Numbered from the stretch's first letter, positions 18,860-28,484 are shown. The stretch: 64,000 nt of DNA from Vibrio diabolicus (GCA_001048675.1 CCKK01000017.1:1-64000), one strand, 5' to 3'. The notes: generated by a model from the sequence alone, not told the origin. A program made the numbers and translations.

Positions 18860-20971
18860 TTAATAGAATGTGGTTCCTTCTCCAGCTCGAGTAAGCAAAC
18901 CATCACACGGTGCGTAACGATCGCCATACTTCGATGCAAACTCATTCATTTTCTCAACCAGTTCTTTAATGCCAAACTGATCCATATAACGGAATGGACC
19001 GCCCAAGAATGGAGGGAAACCAATGCCAAATATTGCACCAATATCACCATCACGTGGCGAGCGAATGATGCCGTCATCCAAACAACGTACCGCTTCATTC
19101 AGCATTGGTAGTACACAGCGCAACGCAATATCGTTATCGCTCAGCTTAGATTCAGGATCGAGCTTAAGCAGCTTGTAGATAGATTTATCGACTTCTTTCT
19201 TCTTACCTTTGTAAGTGTAGAAACCTTTCCCGCTCTTACGTCCTTTGCGACCGTCATTCAATAAGATATCGAACACGTCCGGGCCTTTGAATCGCTCACC
19301 TAACTCGTTGACTAGAATCGGCATGATCTTCGCGCCAATGTCGACACCGACTTCATCCAGTAAGGTAATCGGGCCGACAGGGAAACCAAAATCAAGCAAC
19401 GCCGTATCAATCTTTTCGATCGGTTCGTTAGCCAGCAGAATATGCGCCGCTTCGTTCATGTATGGCGCAAGAATGCGGTTCACGTAAAAGCCCGCTTTGT
19501 CTTTCACTACGATCGGGGTTTTACCTTGCTTTTTAGCAAGTGCAACGACTGTTGAAATGGTTTCATCTGATGTCGTTTCATGCGGAATCACTTCCACCAA
19601 CGGCATTTTTTCTACCGGGCTGAAGTAATGCAAACCCACTACGTTTTCTGGACGCTCCGCTTTTTCCGCAATTTTGTGGATTGGTAACGAAGAAGTATTA
19701 GTCGCAAAGATGGTTTCCGGCTTGGCATTCGCTTCAATATCCGCCACCATTTTTTGTTTAAGATCTAAGTCTTCAAAAACGGCTTCAATTACGACATCAA
19801 TATGATTAAAGCTGGTAAAGTCGACACCGCCAGACAGTTGCAACATTTTCGCTTGCAGATCGGCTTTTGATAGAATGCGACGTTTACGCTGTTTCTCGAA
19901 TAACTTGTAGTTGTAGTTGAGTGCGTTTAGAACGCCATCGTTGCTGACGTCTTTGATGCGAACAGGTACCTTCGCTTTTGCAACAGACACATGGCTGATT
20001 CCTGCGCCCATCAAGCCACCGCCAAGCACGCCAACTTTATGAACTGGCGCGGGTTTCGCATCCGTACCATTTTCTTTCTTCATTTCCGTTGTCGCAAAGA
20101 AGATAGAACGAAGCGCTTTTGACTCTGAGCTCATCACAAGCTCACCGAAGCGTTTCGCTTCAAGCTCTTGTCCTTGGGCGAAACCTTTCTCTAAACCATG
20201 CTGAATAACGTCTAAAATCGCGACCGTTGCAGGATAGTTACCACGGGTTTTCTGATTGGTTTTCTTCGCTGCCTGTTCAAACACAAACTTGCGCCCTAAC
20301 CCGCTACCCGACATCACTTTTTCTTTCGTCGATAGCTTTTTCGTACCCTTGTTTTTACCTTTGTCGATAAACTGTTTTGCTACGTCGAGCAAAATGGTGT
20401 CAGGGACACAGGCGTCAACCACACCCAGCTTTTTAGCTTTCTTTGCGCGAAGCTGTTTACCCGTCAGGATCAAGTCCAGTGAAGGTAACAGGCCAATCAA
20501 ACGCGGCAGACGCTGCGTACCGCCGGAACCTGGCAGCAATCCAAGCTGTACTTCTGGTAGGCCTAAACGCGTTTTATCTGAATCCGTACAAACACGATAA
20601 TCACATGCAAGAGCAAGCTCTAAACCACCGCCCAAACATGGACCGTGAATAGCGGCAACCACAGGATATGGTAAGTCCGATAGCTGCTGGAATAGCTCTT
20701 GACCTTGCCTCGCTAATGCTTCTGCTTCACTTGCGGTCGTGCACGCTTCTAGCATGCGAACATCGGCCCCCGCGACAAAGTTGTCCGGTTTTAGGGAATG
20801 AATGATCATCCCTTTGATGCCACTGGCGTCTTTTAGCTGAGCAAAGATTTCTTTCATTTCATCAGCAAAAGCCGCCTGTAGCGTATTCATTTTTTCATTA
20901 GGTACGTCAATCGCTAACCAAGCAATATTCTGCTCATCAACTTTTAGACTAAATGCTTTTTGCTCGCTCAT
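18860..20971 (-). CDS. fadJ: Fatty acid oxidation complex alpha subunit FadJ
   Basis: Multifunctional beta-oxidation enzyme of 703 residues. The N-terminal enoyl-CoA hydratase/isomerase domain shows [12 protein letters not shown] and [18 protein letters not shown] (about 110-127). The 3-hydroxyacyl-CoA dehydrogenase part starts at about 310 with the NAD loop [14 protein letters not shown] and contains [15 protein letters not shown]. Length and pairing with FadI distinguish it from FadB. Its ATG overlaps the fadI stop by one base (TAATG), so the two are translationally coupled. It is the FadJ type, used in anaerobic beta-oxidation in E. coli. Confidence 0.95.
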   Translation of the reverse strand: MSEQKAFSLKVDEQNIAWLAIDVPNEKMNTLQAAFADEMKEIFAQLKDASGIKGMIIHSLKPDNFVAGADVRMLEACTTASEAEALARQGQELFQQLSDLPYPVVAAIHGPCLGGGLELALACDYRVCTDSDKTRLGLPEVQLGLLPGSGGTQRLPRLIGLLPSLDLILTGKQLRAKKAKKLGVVDACVPDTILLDVAKQFIDKGKNKGTKKLSTKEKVMSGSGLGRKFVFEQAAKKTNQKTRGNYPATVAILDVIQHGLEKGFAQGQELEAKRFGELVMSSESKALRSIFFATTEMKKENGTDAKPAPVHKVGVLGGGLMGAGISHVSVAKAKVPVRIKDVSNDGVLNALNYNYKLFEKQRKRRILSKADLQAKMLQLSGGVDFTSFNHIDVVIEAVFEDLDLKQKMVADIEANAKPETIFATNTSSLPIHKIAEKAERPENVVGLHYFSPVEKMPLVEVIPHETTSDETISTVVALAKKQGKTPIVVKDKAGFYVNRILAPYMNEAAHILLANEPIEKIDTALLDFGFPVGPITLLDEVGVDIGAKIMPILVNELGERFKGPDVFDILLNDGRKGRKSGKGFYTYKGKKKEVDKSIYKLLKLDPESKLSDNDIALRCVLPMLNEAVRCLDDGIIRSPRDGDIGAIFGIGFPPFLGGPFRYMDQFGIKELVEKMNEFASKYGDRYAPCDGLLTRAGEGTTFY

Positions 20972-22278
20972 TACTCAACCTCCAGAATCATTGCTGCACC
21001 AAGACCGCCAGCTGCACATGCGGTATTCAATGCAATACCGCCACCACGGCGTTTCAGTTCACGTAGGGTTTGCGTCATCATTCGTGCACCTGTCGCCGCG
21101 AATGGGTGACCGTAAGCGATTGAGCCACCAAGCACGTTAAACTTATCCATGTCGATTTCACCGATCGCTTTCGAACGACCTAGATTTTCTTGAGCAAACT
21201 TATCTGAAGCAAACATCTTCACATTCGCCAATGCTTGCGCAGCAAACGCTTCGTGCATGTCGATCAACGTCAGATCAGACAATTCCAAGCCTGTATTTTC
21301 TAGCACTTTCGCTGTGGCATAAGTCGGTCCCATCAGCATGTCCTTTTCCACACCGATCGCTGAAAATGCGTAGCCACGTATGTAGCCAAGAATCTCCATG
21401 CCAAGCTCTTTCGCTTTACCTTCGCGCATCAACATCACTGCCGCACCACCATCAGTCAGTGGCGTACTGTTAGCTGCCGTAACACTGCCATACTGGCGAT
21501 CAAAGGCAGGTCGAAGTTTCGCGTACCCTTCTACGGTTGAGTCGTGACGGACATTGTTGTCTTCCGAAATCCATTTTTTGTATGGTTCTGGAAAAGCCGT
21601 CATCACTTCACCTTGGATCTTACCTTCTTTCCAAGCTTGGGAAGCCAGCGTATGAGAGCGATGTGCAAGCGCATCCTGCTCTGCACGAGAAATACCATGC
21701 GTCTTTGCCATTTGCTCCGCAGTTTGTCCCATCGACAAGCCCGTCGAGTATTCGGCTACTGCAGGAGGCACTGGCATAAGGTCTTTAAAGCTCAAGTTTT
21801 TGAGGATGCTAAGCTTCTGACCCATTGTTTTTGTCTTACTTAGAGCAAGCAGATTAGCGGCCAGTTTCTTAGATACGCCAATAGGCAGGACGGAAGAAGA
21901 GTCTGCACCACCAGCAATACCGATATCGATGGTTCCCGCCATGATGCTTTCTGCGACATTGACCGCCGCTTGAAAACTCGTTGCACACGCACGAGTCACA
22001 CTGTAAGCATCAGTATGGATGTTCATACCGGTGCCTAACACGATTTCTCGTGCGATGTTTGGCGCTTCAGGCATTTGTACTACTTGTCCAAATACCACTT
22101 GTTCGATTAACTTCGGATCAATATCTGTTCGAGCAAGCATTTCGCTTACTACCATTTTCCCTAAATCGACCGCTGGCACTTGGCTAAATTCCGTGCTTTG
22201 ACGAGCAAAGGGAGTTCGAAGCCCCGCGACAATAGCGACACGCTCACCATTGCGTGTTTTTACTTCCTGCTTGCCCAT
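20971..22278 (-). CDS. fadI: Acetyl-CoA acyltransferase FadI
   Basis: Thiolase that cleaves 3-ketoacyl-CoA at the end of each beta-oxidation round; forms a complex with FadJ. It has 435 residues, like E. coli FadI (436) and longer than FadA. The acylated Cys lies in [17 protein letters not shown] (about residue 98). The HEAF segment is [10 protein letters not shown], and the C-terminal [11 protein letters not shown] and [13 protein letters not shown] carry the other catalytic His and Cys. AAGGAG lies upstream of its ATG. A FadR-like operator lies just upstream (22296-22312). Confidence 0.95.
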   Translation of the reverse strand: MGKQEVKTRNGERVAIVAGLRTPFARQSTEFSQVPAVDLGKMVVSEMLARTDIDPKLIEQVVFGQVVQMPEAPNIAREIVLGTGMNIHTDAYSVTRACATSFQAAVNVAESIMAGTIDIGIAGGADSSSVLPIGVSKKLAANLLALSKTKTMGQKLSILKNLSFKDLMPVPPAVAEYSTGLSMGQTAEQMAKTHGISRAEQDALAHRSHTLASQAWKEGKIQGEVMTAFPEPYKKWISEDNNVRHDSTVEGYAKLRPAFDRQYGSVTAANSTPLTDGGAAVMLMREGKAKELGMEILGYIRGYAFSAIGVEKDMLMGPTYATAKVLENTGLELSDLTLIDMHEAFAAQALANVKMFASDKFAQENLGRSKAIGEIDMDKFNVLGGSIAYGHPFAATGARMMTQTLRELKRRGGGIALNTACAAGGLGAAMILEVE

Positions 22279-22295
22279 TGTTTCTCCTTAAATAC

Positions 22296-22312
22296 AAGAG
22301 GTCTGACCTGAT
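22296..22312. promoter_or_regulatory. FadR-like operator upstream of fadI
   Basis: The minus strand reads ATCAGGTCAGACCTCTT. The palindromic core AGGTCAGACCT agrees with the FadR core GGTCnGACC known from E. coli. It lies 18-34 bases before the fadI start codon, where FadR would block transcription until long-chain acyl-CoA releases it. Assigned by motif and by gene function. Confidence 0.7.
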
Positions 22313-22469
22313 ACATTGTAATGAATTTGTTAAATTTATCAAACATGCGTTTAAATAAACGTGAAGCAAGTAGATCAATTACTCTACTTCTTTGATTCTT
22401 ATGCGATTAATAATGATTAACTATAGAGAGTTAAAACGGTAAGAGGTATACGGAAGGTAAAATCGAAGC

Positions 22470-22497
22470 AAAAAAAAACCACACATAACTGTGTGGT
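22470..22497 (-). terminator. Rho-independent terminator of the predicted small RNA
   Basis: Perfect 8-bp stem ACCACACA/TGTGTGGT with a 4-base loop and a following T9 on the minus strand, about 190 bases upstream of the fadI start. Confidence 0.9.
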
Positions 22498-22634
22498 CGG
22501 AATATCTATAAAACAATTAACTTACGCCAATTGAAAATTAATCAGTTTCCTGATTAGGAGAAAGTAAAGTCAGCCTTCAAAAGGAAGTGTCATCTTGCTC
22601 AACATGTTAGTCGCAATGACTAACGAGATGACAA
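22470..22634 (-). ncRNA. Predicted small RNA with FNR-like promoter, upstream of fadI
   Basis: About 165 bases with no reading frame but a full RNA-gene layout on the minus strand. From 5' to 3' there is an 8-bp stem TGTCATCT/AGATGACA (22588-22633) enclosing a second stem GTTAGTC/GACTAAC. Small hairpins CCTT/AAGG and AATCAG/CTGATT follow. Last is an 8-bp terminator stem ACCACACA/TGTGTGGT followed by T9 (22470-22497). The -10 hexamer TATAGT (22640-22645) places the start at about 22633, exactly where the 5' stem begins. An FNR-like box sits at about -41. The terminator cannot belong to fadI, which starts downstream. I do not recognise it as a named RNA. Confidence 0.68.
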
Positions 22635-22639
22635 GATGT

Positions 22640-22645
22640 ACTATA
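22640..22645 (-). promoter_or_regulatory. -10 element of the predicted small RNA
   Basis: TATAGT on the minus strand, at -12 to -7 if transcription starts at 22633. There is no good -35, as expected for an activator-dependent promoter. Confidence 0.55.
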
Positions 22646-22666
22646 ACCCCTTCACTGCTTGATATT

Positions 22667-22680
22667 TTGAAATAGATCAA
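22667..22680 (-). promoter_or_regulatory. FNR-like box upstream of the predicted small RNA
   Basis: TTGAT-CTAT-TTCAA on the minus strand differs by one base from the FNR consensus TTGATnnnnATCAA. Its centre is at about -41 from the predicted start, the class II activator position. Confidence 0.5.
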
Positions 22681-22996
22681 TTTTATAGTGATTTTACGAG
22701 CTTTAAGCACATCTAAAAGGCTCAGCGATGCAAACCGATTCAAAAATTCACCGCTAGCAGTCTCTTTTTATGTCCCATCGAATGAACTTATCCAAACCAT
22801 TGATTACTAATGATGATATTGTTAACAATCTTTACCAATTCATGTTCGATGATATTTGGCATTTGCGTATACACTTTTAAGTAACCACATAGCTTATTGT
22901 GTCAGAGGTTATCTACGACACACGCTCAACCGAAACCGCGAGGCTATTGAAAAGTAAAGTCATGCTCAGAACAAATAAGAAACTCACAGAGCGAGG
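22681..22996. other. Intergenic region upstream of the ECF sigma gene
   Basis: About 316 bases without a supported gene. It should hold the promoter of the sigma/anti-sigma pair. I found no clear ECF-type -35/-10 pair and no strong terminator. Confidence 0.35.
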
Positions 22997-23572
22997 ATGG
23001 AGGCTCCTGTGGCCATATTAAAAATGTTTGGAAAGAAAAATTCCAACAGTCCGGTCAACTCTGATATGGACAAGCAAAGAAAATACGAAGCGCTCGTCCG
23101 AGGGTACCATCGTGACTTATATCGCTACGCATACTGGTTGTGCAAAGATAAAGCGATAGCGGAAGATCTAGTTCAGGAAACCTGTCTTAGAGCTTGGAAG
23201 TCACTCGATAGTCTCCAGGATGAAAAAGCAGCCAAGTCTTGGCTCATCACCATATTGAGACGAGAAAATGCGCGCCGCTTCGAACGTAAACAATTTGATT
23301 TAGTTGATATCGATGATTACGGCAATGATGCTAAAGTCAGCGATGACCCACATCATCAGCAAGAATGGCTGCAAGCGCAGATCATGAAACTCGATGTTGA
23401 ATACCGCGAGCCTTTATTTCTCCAAGTTGTCGGTGGTTTCAGCGGAGAAGAGATTGGCGACATTCTTGATTTAAATAAAAATACAGTGATGACTCGATTA
23501 TTTCGCGCTCGTAATCAACTCAAAGAGATGTTGGATTCTCAAGATACTAAGAGAGGACAAAAGAATGGATGA
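22997..23572 (+). CDS. ECF (group 4) RNA polymerase sigma factor
   Basis: 191 residues from the first ATG; possible internal starts at 23024 (MFGKKNSNS) and at MDKQRKYE. The ribosome site is poor at all of them, so the start is uncertain. Region 2 is YRYAYWLCKDKAIAEDLVQETCLRAW (promoter -10 recognition), and region 4 is REPLFLQVVGGFSGEEIGDILDLNKNTVMTRLFRAR (helix-turn-helix for -35). Region 1 and 3 are absent, as in extracytoplasmic-function sigma factors. It overlaps the next gene by eight bases, so both are made together and that partner is probably its anti-sigma factor. The signal it answers is unknown. Its place between fadI and fadL makes an envelope or lipid signal an attractive guess only. 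Confidence 0.85.
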   Translation: MEAPVAILKMFGKKNSNSPVNSDMDKQRKYEALVRGYHRDLYRYAYWLCKDKAIAEDLVQETCLRAWKSLDSLQDEKAAKSWLITILRRENARRFERKQFDLVDIDDYGNDAKVSDDPHHQQEWLQAQIMKLDVEYREPLFLQVVGGFSGEEIGDILDLNKNTVMTRLFRARNQLKEMLDSQDTKRGQKNG

Positions 23573-24296
23573 TTTAGAATTTCGTCGTCGTATTTTGTCG
23601 GATCCAAAACAAAAGGATGAAGAGATTCTGCAAGCTTTAGCTGGTAGCGACGCCAACAATAAGTTTGTTGATGACGTTTTGGATCTCGACGTAAAAATTA
23701 AACAAGCCATGAATGTGGATGTACCTGAAGATCTCGCTGACAAGATTTTATTTAGTCAGACGTCGAGTGCACTTGATGAAGAGAAGGTCGCCAAACCAAA
23801 CTTTGTGCGCAAAGCAATGGCACTTGCCGCTTCTATTGCGTTCACCGCAGGATTATTAGTTGGTCAAGTAAACTGGGGAAATGTTTTGGTGTCTCCAGCA
23901 CAAGCCAGTTTAGCTGATACCGCGATGAAACACGTTATTCATGAAGAACCTTTTGTTCGTCATCTTGATGAGGATGTACCGAGCTCGCAAATTAATGCGA
24001 AAATGTCGCCATTTCATTACCAGTTTAGTGAAAACTTTCCATATCACGTTTACTACCTAAACCACTGCGGTTTTGGCGAATCCAATGCGGTGCATATGGT
24101 GTTCCAAGGTCCAAAGGGGAAAGTAACGTTATTTATTACTGGGATTCCGAGCAAACAAAGTACCGACTTTAATAAGGATGGCATGACCGGAATCGTTCAG
24201 CCCGTCGGGAGTTCAAGCCTGATTTTAGTCGGAGAAGAAGGTGAAAATATTGATGCTATCGCTACGACTCTTGCATCAATGATTAAACCGATGTAA
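23565..24296 (+). CDS. Probable membrane-anchored anti-sigma factor (DUF3379-like)
   Basis: 243 residues. The N-terminal 85 residues are charged and helical (MDDLEFRRRILSDPKQKDEE...), as expected for a cytoplasmic sigma-binding part. One membrane segment lies at about 86-103 (AMALAASIAFTAGLLVGQV). The C-terminal 140 residues are periplasmic, with a single Cys (NHCGFGESN) and beta-strand-like pattern. It resembles the DUF3379 group that accompanies ECF sigma factors in Vibrio and relatives. The overlap with the sigma gene and the topology support anti-sigma function; no zinc-type HxxxCxxC motif is present. Ends at a terminator. Confidence 0.75.
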   Translation: MDDLEFRRRILSDPKQKDEEILQALAGSDANNKFVDDVLDLDVKIKQAMNVDVPEDLADKILFSQTSSALDEEKVAKPNFVRKAMALAASIAFTAGLLVGQVNWGNVLVSPAQASLADTAMKHVIHEEPFVRHLDEDVPSSQINAKMSPFHYQFSENFPYHVYYLNHCGFGESNAVHMVFQGPKGKVTLFITGIPSKQSTDFNKDGMTGIVQPVGSSSLILVGEEGENIDAIATTLASMIKPM

Positions 24297-24330
24297 TAAC
24301 TTCGACGATTTCCAGCATTCGAAAAGTTAA

Positions 24331-24365
24331 ATGCCGCTAAATGATCTTATTTAGCGGCATTTTTG
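24331..24365 (+). terminator. Terminator after the sigma/anti-sigma pair
   Basis: Stem AATGCCGCTAAAT/ATTTAGCGGCATT followed by a T run. Confidence 0.88.
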
Positions 24366-24491
24366 TATAAATAGAACACAAAACATTCACGACAGACATG
24401 GCATTTAGAGTTTAAACTCTAAATTATGCATTTTAAGTGCAATTTCCCGTCTTTTAGACATCATTTCTGCAATTTTTATTCAATTTTATCC

Positions 24492-24508
24492 AATGGTCGG
24501 ATTTGTCC
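24492..24508. promoter_or_regulatory. Possible FadR site at the first fadL promoter
   Basis: AATGGTCGGATTTGTCC resembles the FadR core TGGTCnGACC with two mismatches. It overlaps a plausible -35 (TTGTCC) that is 16 bases from TACTAT. Weak, but well placed for a fatty-acid transporter. Confidence 0.4.
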
Positions 24509-24593
24509 AAGCAACTATTGATACTACTATCTGCGCCACTGAGCAAAAGCTCAATTTATCGTCCAAAGAGACGAATCTAATAAGGAAAAACAA

Positions 24594-25872
24594 ATGACTC
24601 AGAACACGCGTCTAGTTTAAAAAGACTCTCCTAGCAGTAACGGTAGCTTTTGCCTCAGGTCAATCGATGGCAGCGGGTTTCCAAATCAACGCTCAATCAG
24701 CAACTGGCATCGGCCGTGCATTTGCTGGTGATGCAGTAATCGCAGATAATGCAGCAGTAATGGCTCGTAACCCAGCAGCAATGGCTCTATTTGATAAAAT
24801 GGAACTTTCGCTAGGTTTCGAAAGCATTACTTCAATGATTGAAGTGAAAGATGCGAAATATTGTGGTTCAACGTGCCAAGTAGCACCAACACTATTCAAG
24901 CCTGTCGACTCAAACTATGACGACGCTGGCGATACTTCTATTGCACCGAACATTCATCTAATCGTTCCTGTAAATGACAAGTTTGCATGGGGCGTAAACG
25001 CATACTCTAATTTCGGTACTAAGACAGAATTCGACAATAGCTTTGCGGCAAAAGAATATGGCGGCTTAACTGATGTTAAGAGCGTAAACTTTGGCCTTGC
25101 AGGTTCTTACCGTCTCAATGAACAATGGAGCTTTGGTGCTGGTTTAGATTTAATCTACGGCCAAGGTACAATGAAGCGTGAACATGCTGCAATAGGCACA
25201 CTTGTCGATGTAGACGAAGCTGATGGTTGGGCTGTAGGTTTCAATGTTGGTACTGTGTACGAGCTAGATGAAAACAATCGATTTGGTCTTGCATACCGCC
25301 ATAGCCCAGAAATGGAAGCAAAAGACGATAAAGGTCAAAAAATCACACTACCTTTACCAGATATGGCCGAGTTCTCTGGCTTCCACAAAATCCAAGACAC
25401 TAAGTTTGCTGTACACTACAGCATCCAATACATTGGCTGGGAAACTTTCGATCAAATTGAATTCTCTAACTTAAAAGGCTCTCCTCTTGGCTCATCGTAC
25501 GATAAACAGTACCAGTGGCAAGATGGTTGGCACTACTCGATTGGTGGTACATATTACCTAAGTAATAACTGGACACTTCGTGCTGGTTACATGTACGACA
25601 CGAGCGCTCAAGCTGACTTAACGTCTGTTTCCGTTCCTGACTCAGATCGCCAATGGTTCTCTACCGGCTTTACTTATCACATTGATAGTAAATCAAATGT
25701 CGACTTTGGCTTTACGTACCTAATGGGTAAAGATGTTGAGGTAAATGAATCAACACCAAACCCAATGTACAACCCAGGTGACGCTCAAAGCCCTCAAAAT
25801 ATCTCGAGCTTGTCAGCAACAACACGCGCTGATGCAATTCTATTCGGCTTACAATACAGCCGTAGCTTCTAA
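24594..25872 (+). pseudogene. fadL: FadL-family outer membrane transporter (first paralogue), frameshift in signal peptide
   Basis: Outer-membrane beta barrel for long-chain fatty acid uptake. The ATG at 24594 has AAGGA upstream and begins MTQNTRLV, but a stop follows at 24618-24620. One base fewer near 24615-24617 (TTT run) would read RLVKKTLLAVTVAFASGQSMA, a proper signal peptide, and join the mature start AAGFQINAQSATGIGRAFAGDA; total about 425 residues. The mature barrel is complete and ends in the terminal aromatic signal LQYSRSF. Restarting inside at 24667 would give a protein without a signal, which could not reach the outer membrane. It has a paralogue immediately downstream. Confidence 0.85.
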
Positions 25873-25910
25873 ACGCTTCGCTGTTAGTTAGTAGAAAAAT
25901 ACTTTATATA

Positions 25911-25936
25911 AAAGGCTGGATTTCCAGCCTTTTTTC
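25911..25936 (+). terminator. Terminator after the first fadL paralogue
   Basis: Stem AAAGGCTGG/CCAGCCTTT followed by T5-6. Confidence 0.88.
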
Positions 25937-26181
25937 ATATCTGCGATTTATTGCCCACTCAATTTGAGTGAACACGTGTATCTAAATCTCACAATTAGGA
26001 CGCACAGCTGTTCGCTGAATTTCGTTTACAAGCCTTTCACAGTTAGATTATTAAACCACCCAAGCAACACTTGAAAGAATAATATTCCAAATGACTACTT
26101 ATGTTGGATTTTCATTTCTAAAGTAAAAACTCTACCTTTAAACTTTCGTCCCACGTTATAAACAAATCAGCGAACATTCGA
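25937..26181. other. Intergenic region before the second fadL
   Basis: About 245 bases, AT-rich, with no gene. It presumably holds the fadL promoter. I did not find a convincing FadR site here. Confidence 0.35.
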
Positions 26182-27507
26182 ATGAAAACCAACAAGACTC
26201 TTCTATCAACAGCAGTGGCATTAAGCCTACTTGGCACAACGGGCATGGCTAACGCTGCAGGTTTCCAACTTGCTGAATATTCTGCAACAGGCCTAGGTCG
26301 AGCATATGCTGGTGAAGCAGCAATGGCTGACAACGCAAGTGCACAATGGCGTAACCCAGCAATGCTAACTTATTTGGAAGGCACTCAAGTGTCCGTTGGT
26401 GCAATCTATGTGAACCCAAATATTGATATTGAAGGTGATGTAAACTTCCACGGTAGTACTTCTTCTGCATCTTCAGATGATTTCGCACATGATGCAATCA
26501 TTCCAAACTTCTACCTATCACACCAATATAATGAGAAATTCGCGATTGGTTTGGCATTTGGCACCAACTACGGCATGGAAACCGATTTAGGTAAAGGCTT
26601 TGGTGCATCACACTTCGGTAACGAAGCAAGCGTAACGACAATGGAAGCGAACTTAAACGCAGCTTACAAAGTCAATGAATCAATCAGCGTTGGTGGTGGT
26701 ATCCGTTACATCATCGGCGAAGGCAGCTTTGGCGCAGCAGCACCTAAGAATAACGTTGTAGGACAGCACCCTGTCACTGGCGATCCTATCAGTGTTCCTC
26801 AAGGTACCGCTCTAAAATACATGGAAGGTGACGATACCGCTTGGGGCTGGCAAGTTGGTACTGCATGGCAGATCAATGAAAATAACCGTATCGGCTTCGC
26901 GTACAAATCTGAAGTTGAACTGAAGCTTGAAGGCCATGCTGAAGGTCTAGGTTTTGGCTTCGGTACTAAGCTTTCACAACTACGTGACAACGGCTACATG
27001 TACCTAAACCTGCCCGCAACGGCTGAGTTGGCAAGCTTCCACCAAGTAACAGACCAACTTGCGTTACACGCAAGCTTTAACTGGACGGATTGGAGCTCTT
27101 TCGAGAAATTGGAAGCACGTCTAGATACCGCTGGCACGCATATGGTTAAAGTAGAAAACTGGGAAGATAACTACCGCTTTGCTGTTGGTGCTACTTACCA
27201 GCTTGATCCTAAGCTAGCGTTACGTACTGGTATTGCGTACGATACTTCAGCTGTAAGCGATAAAAACCGTACGATCACTATTCCAGAAACTGACCGTACT
27301 TGGCTAAGTATTGGCGCAACGTACGATTGGACGAAAGACTTCAGCCTAGACGCTGGCTTCACCTATATTTTTGCGAAAGACGCACCAATCGTTGAGTCTC
27401 GTGGTTACAAGTCAGACGACACTGCAGAACAAGTCGGCGGCCAATTCGTAGGCGAAACTACGGGTAATGTTTGGCTAATCGGTGTTCAAGCAAACTACCG
27501 CTTCTAA
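26182..27507 (+). CDS. fadL: FadL-family long-chain fatty acid outer membrane transporter (second paralogue)
   Basis: 441 residues. Signal peptide MKTNKTLLSTAVALSLLGTTGMANA, then mature AGFQLAEYSATGLGRAYAGEAAMADNASAQWRNPAML. This N-terminal plug segment with its Gly/Ala-rich and NPA motifs is the family mark. The protein ends with VQANYRF, the terminal phenylalanine of outer-membrane barrels. It has the usual FadL length. Upstream lies a related but distinct copy, and downstream is mlaA on the opposite strand, as next to fadL in E. coli. The ATG at 26182 has only a poor ribosome site (AACATTCGA). Confidence 0.92.
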   Translation: MKTNKTLLSTAVALSLLGTTGMANAAGFQLAEYSATGLGRAYAGEAAMADNASAQWRNPAMLTYLEGTQVSVGAIYVNPNIDIEGDVNFHGSTSSASSDDFAHDAIIPNFYLSHQYNEKFAIGLAFGTNYGMETDLGKGFGASHFGNEASVTTMEANLNAAYKVNESISVGGGIRYIIGEGSFGAAAPKNNVVGQHPVTGDPISVPQGTALKYMEGDDTAWGWQVGTAWQINENNRIGFAYKSEVELKLEGHAEGLGFGFGTKLSQLRDNGYMYLNLPATAELASFHQVTDQLALHASFNWTDWSSFEKLEARLDTAGTHMVKVENWEDNYRFAVGATYQLDPKLALRTGIAYDTSAVSDKNRTITIPETDRTWLSIGATYDWTKDFSLDAGFTYIFAKDAPIVESRGYKSDDTAEQVGGQFVGETTGNVWLIGVQANYRF

Positions 27508-27523
27508 CCGAGCTGCAAAATAC

Positions 27524-27556
27524 AAAAAAGGCTTAGCATCAGCTAAGCCTTTTTTC
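27524..27556. terminator. Bidirectional terminator between fadL and mlaA
   Basis: Stem AAAAGGCTTAGC/GCTAAGCCTTTT with A and T runs on the two sides, between convergent genes. Confidence 0.9.
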
Positions 27557-27581
27557 ATTTGTATATTGTAAAGAACAGCGC

Positions 27582-28355
27582 TTAAAAGTCTTCTAGGTAT
27601 TCGTCTAAATACTCTTCTTCTTCGATGTTAACTTCTTCCACCGTTTCAACTTCTGCTTTAAAGTTTTGACGCTGAATATAAACATCGCGAGTAAGAATGT
27701 ATGGATCCGGCGACGAGTCTAACTGTGCTTCTTGCGGTACTAATAAAGCACGCTTCTCCATGCCTTCAAACGCCCACTTACCCAAACTCGCCCAGAAGTT
27801 GAGGTAAGAGAGGGGTAAATACGTACTATCTACGGTATCTGTCACTTCACGTAAGGTATACGGGCCATAACCTGGAATCATGAAGTAAGGGCCATTTCCA
27901 ACACCATAGTGGCCTACTGCATCACTGAACGCTTTCTCGTCGTACTTCGTAATACCCGCGGCACTTGCAATATCGAATAAACCGAAAATACCAAACGTCG
28001 AGTTAATCCAAAAACGGTTAAAGTGGTCCACGGCTTTCGTGCCGTTACCCATGACTAAGTTATTAACCATGCTGGCTGGCTCATCTAAGTTCGACAAGAA
28101 GTTAGCGATACCGGAACGAATAGGAACTGGCGTGTATTCCACATACGCAAGTGATACAGGACGAACCAAATACGGATCTAAATATTCGTAGTTGATTTCC
28201 CACATGGTTCGGTTAAAGCCTTCCAACGGGTCATACACATCAGAAGTCGTTTGATTTGTTTCTTGTCCTGTTACTGCTTCATCAGGCGCACTTGAACAGC
28301 CAACCAGTCCAACTGCAAGCAGTAACAAGAAGGTAGATTTACCCTTGTTATACAT
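27582..28355 (-). CDS. mlaA: Outer membrane phospholipid retrograde transport lipoprotein MlaA (VacJ)
   Basis: Outer-membrane lipoprotein that removes mislocalised phospholipids from the outer leaflet and hands them to MlaC. About 257 residues from the ATG at 28355 (MYNKGKSTFLLLLAVGLVGC), chosen because GGA lies upstream and the signal has normal lipoprotein length; upstream starts at 28367 and 28397 remain possible. The lipobox is LVGC with the lipid Cys at residue 20. Family motifs are YDPLEGFNRTMWEINYEYLDPYLVRPV and FGIFGLFDIASAAGI, and GNGPYFMIPGYGPYTLRE. The C-terminus is unusually acidic (VNIEEEEYLDEYLEDF). The rest of the Mla system is not nearby. Confidence 0.92.
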   Translation of the reverse strand: MYNKGKSTFLLLLAVGLVGCSSAPDEAVTGQETNQTTSDVYDPLEGFNRTMWEINYEYLDPYLVRPVSLAYVEYTPVPIRSGIANFLSNLDEPASMVNNLVMGNGTKAVDHFNRFWINSTFGIFGLFDIASAAGITKYDEKAFSDAVGHYGVGNGPYFMIPGYGPYTLREVTDTVDSTYLPLSYLNFWASLGKWAFEGMEKRALLVPQEAQLDSSPDPYILTRDVYIQRQNFKAEVETVEEVNIEEEEYLDEYLEDF

Positions 28356-28460
28356 TTTATTTTCCATAACGACTATTAATGTACCTAAGTCACCCAATGA
28401 ACAGTTGTACGTATGTTGAGCAGTATACGTAGTAAAGATGACTCAGATATGGGAATAAAT

Positions 28461-28484
28461 AAAGGCCAGCAGTCGCTGGCCTTC
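28461..28484 (-). terminator. Probable terminator of the ccm operon
   Basis: Stem AAGGCCAGC/GCTGGCCTT lies about 85 bases beyond the ccmI stop, followed on the minus strand by TTATTTATT. The T run is interrupted. Confidence 0.6.

Noticed and set aside
22747..22800. GAACTT as -35 of a sigma-E-like promoter for the ECF gene
   Set aside because: No matching -10 (TCTGA or TCAAA type) at 16-17 bases; not enough to call a promoter.
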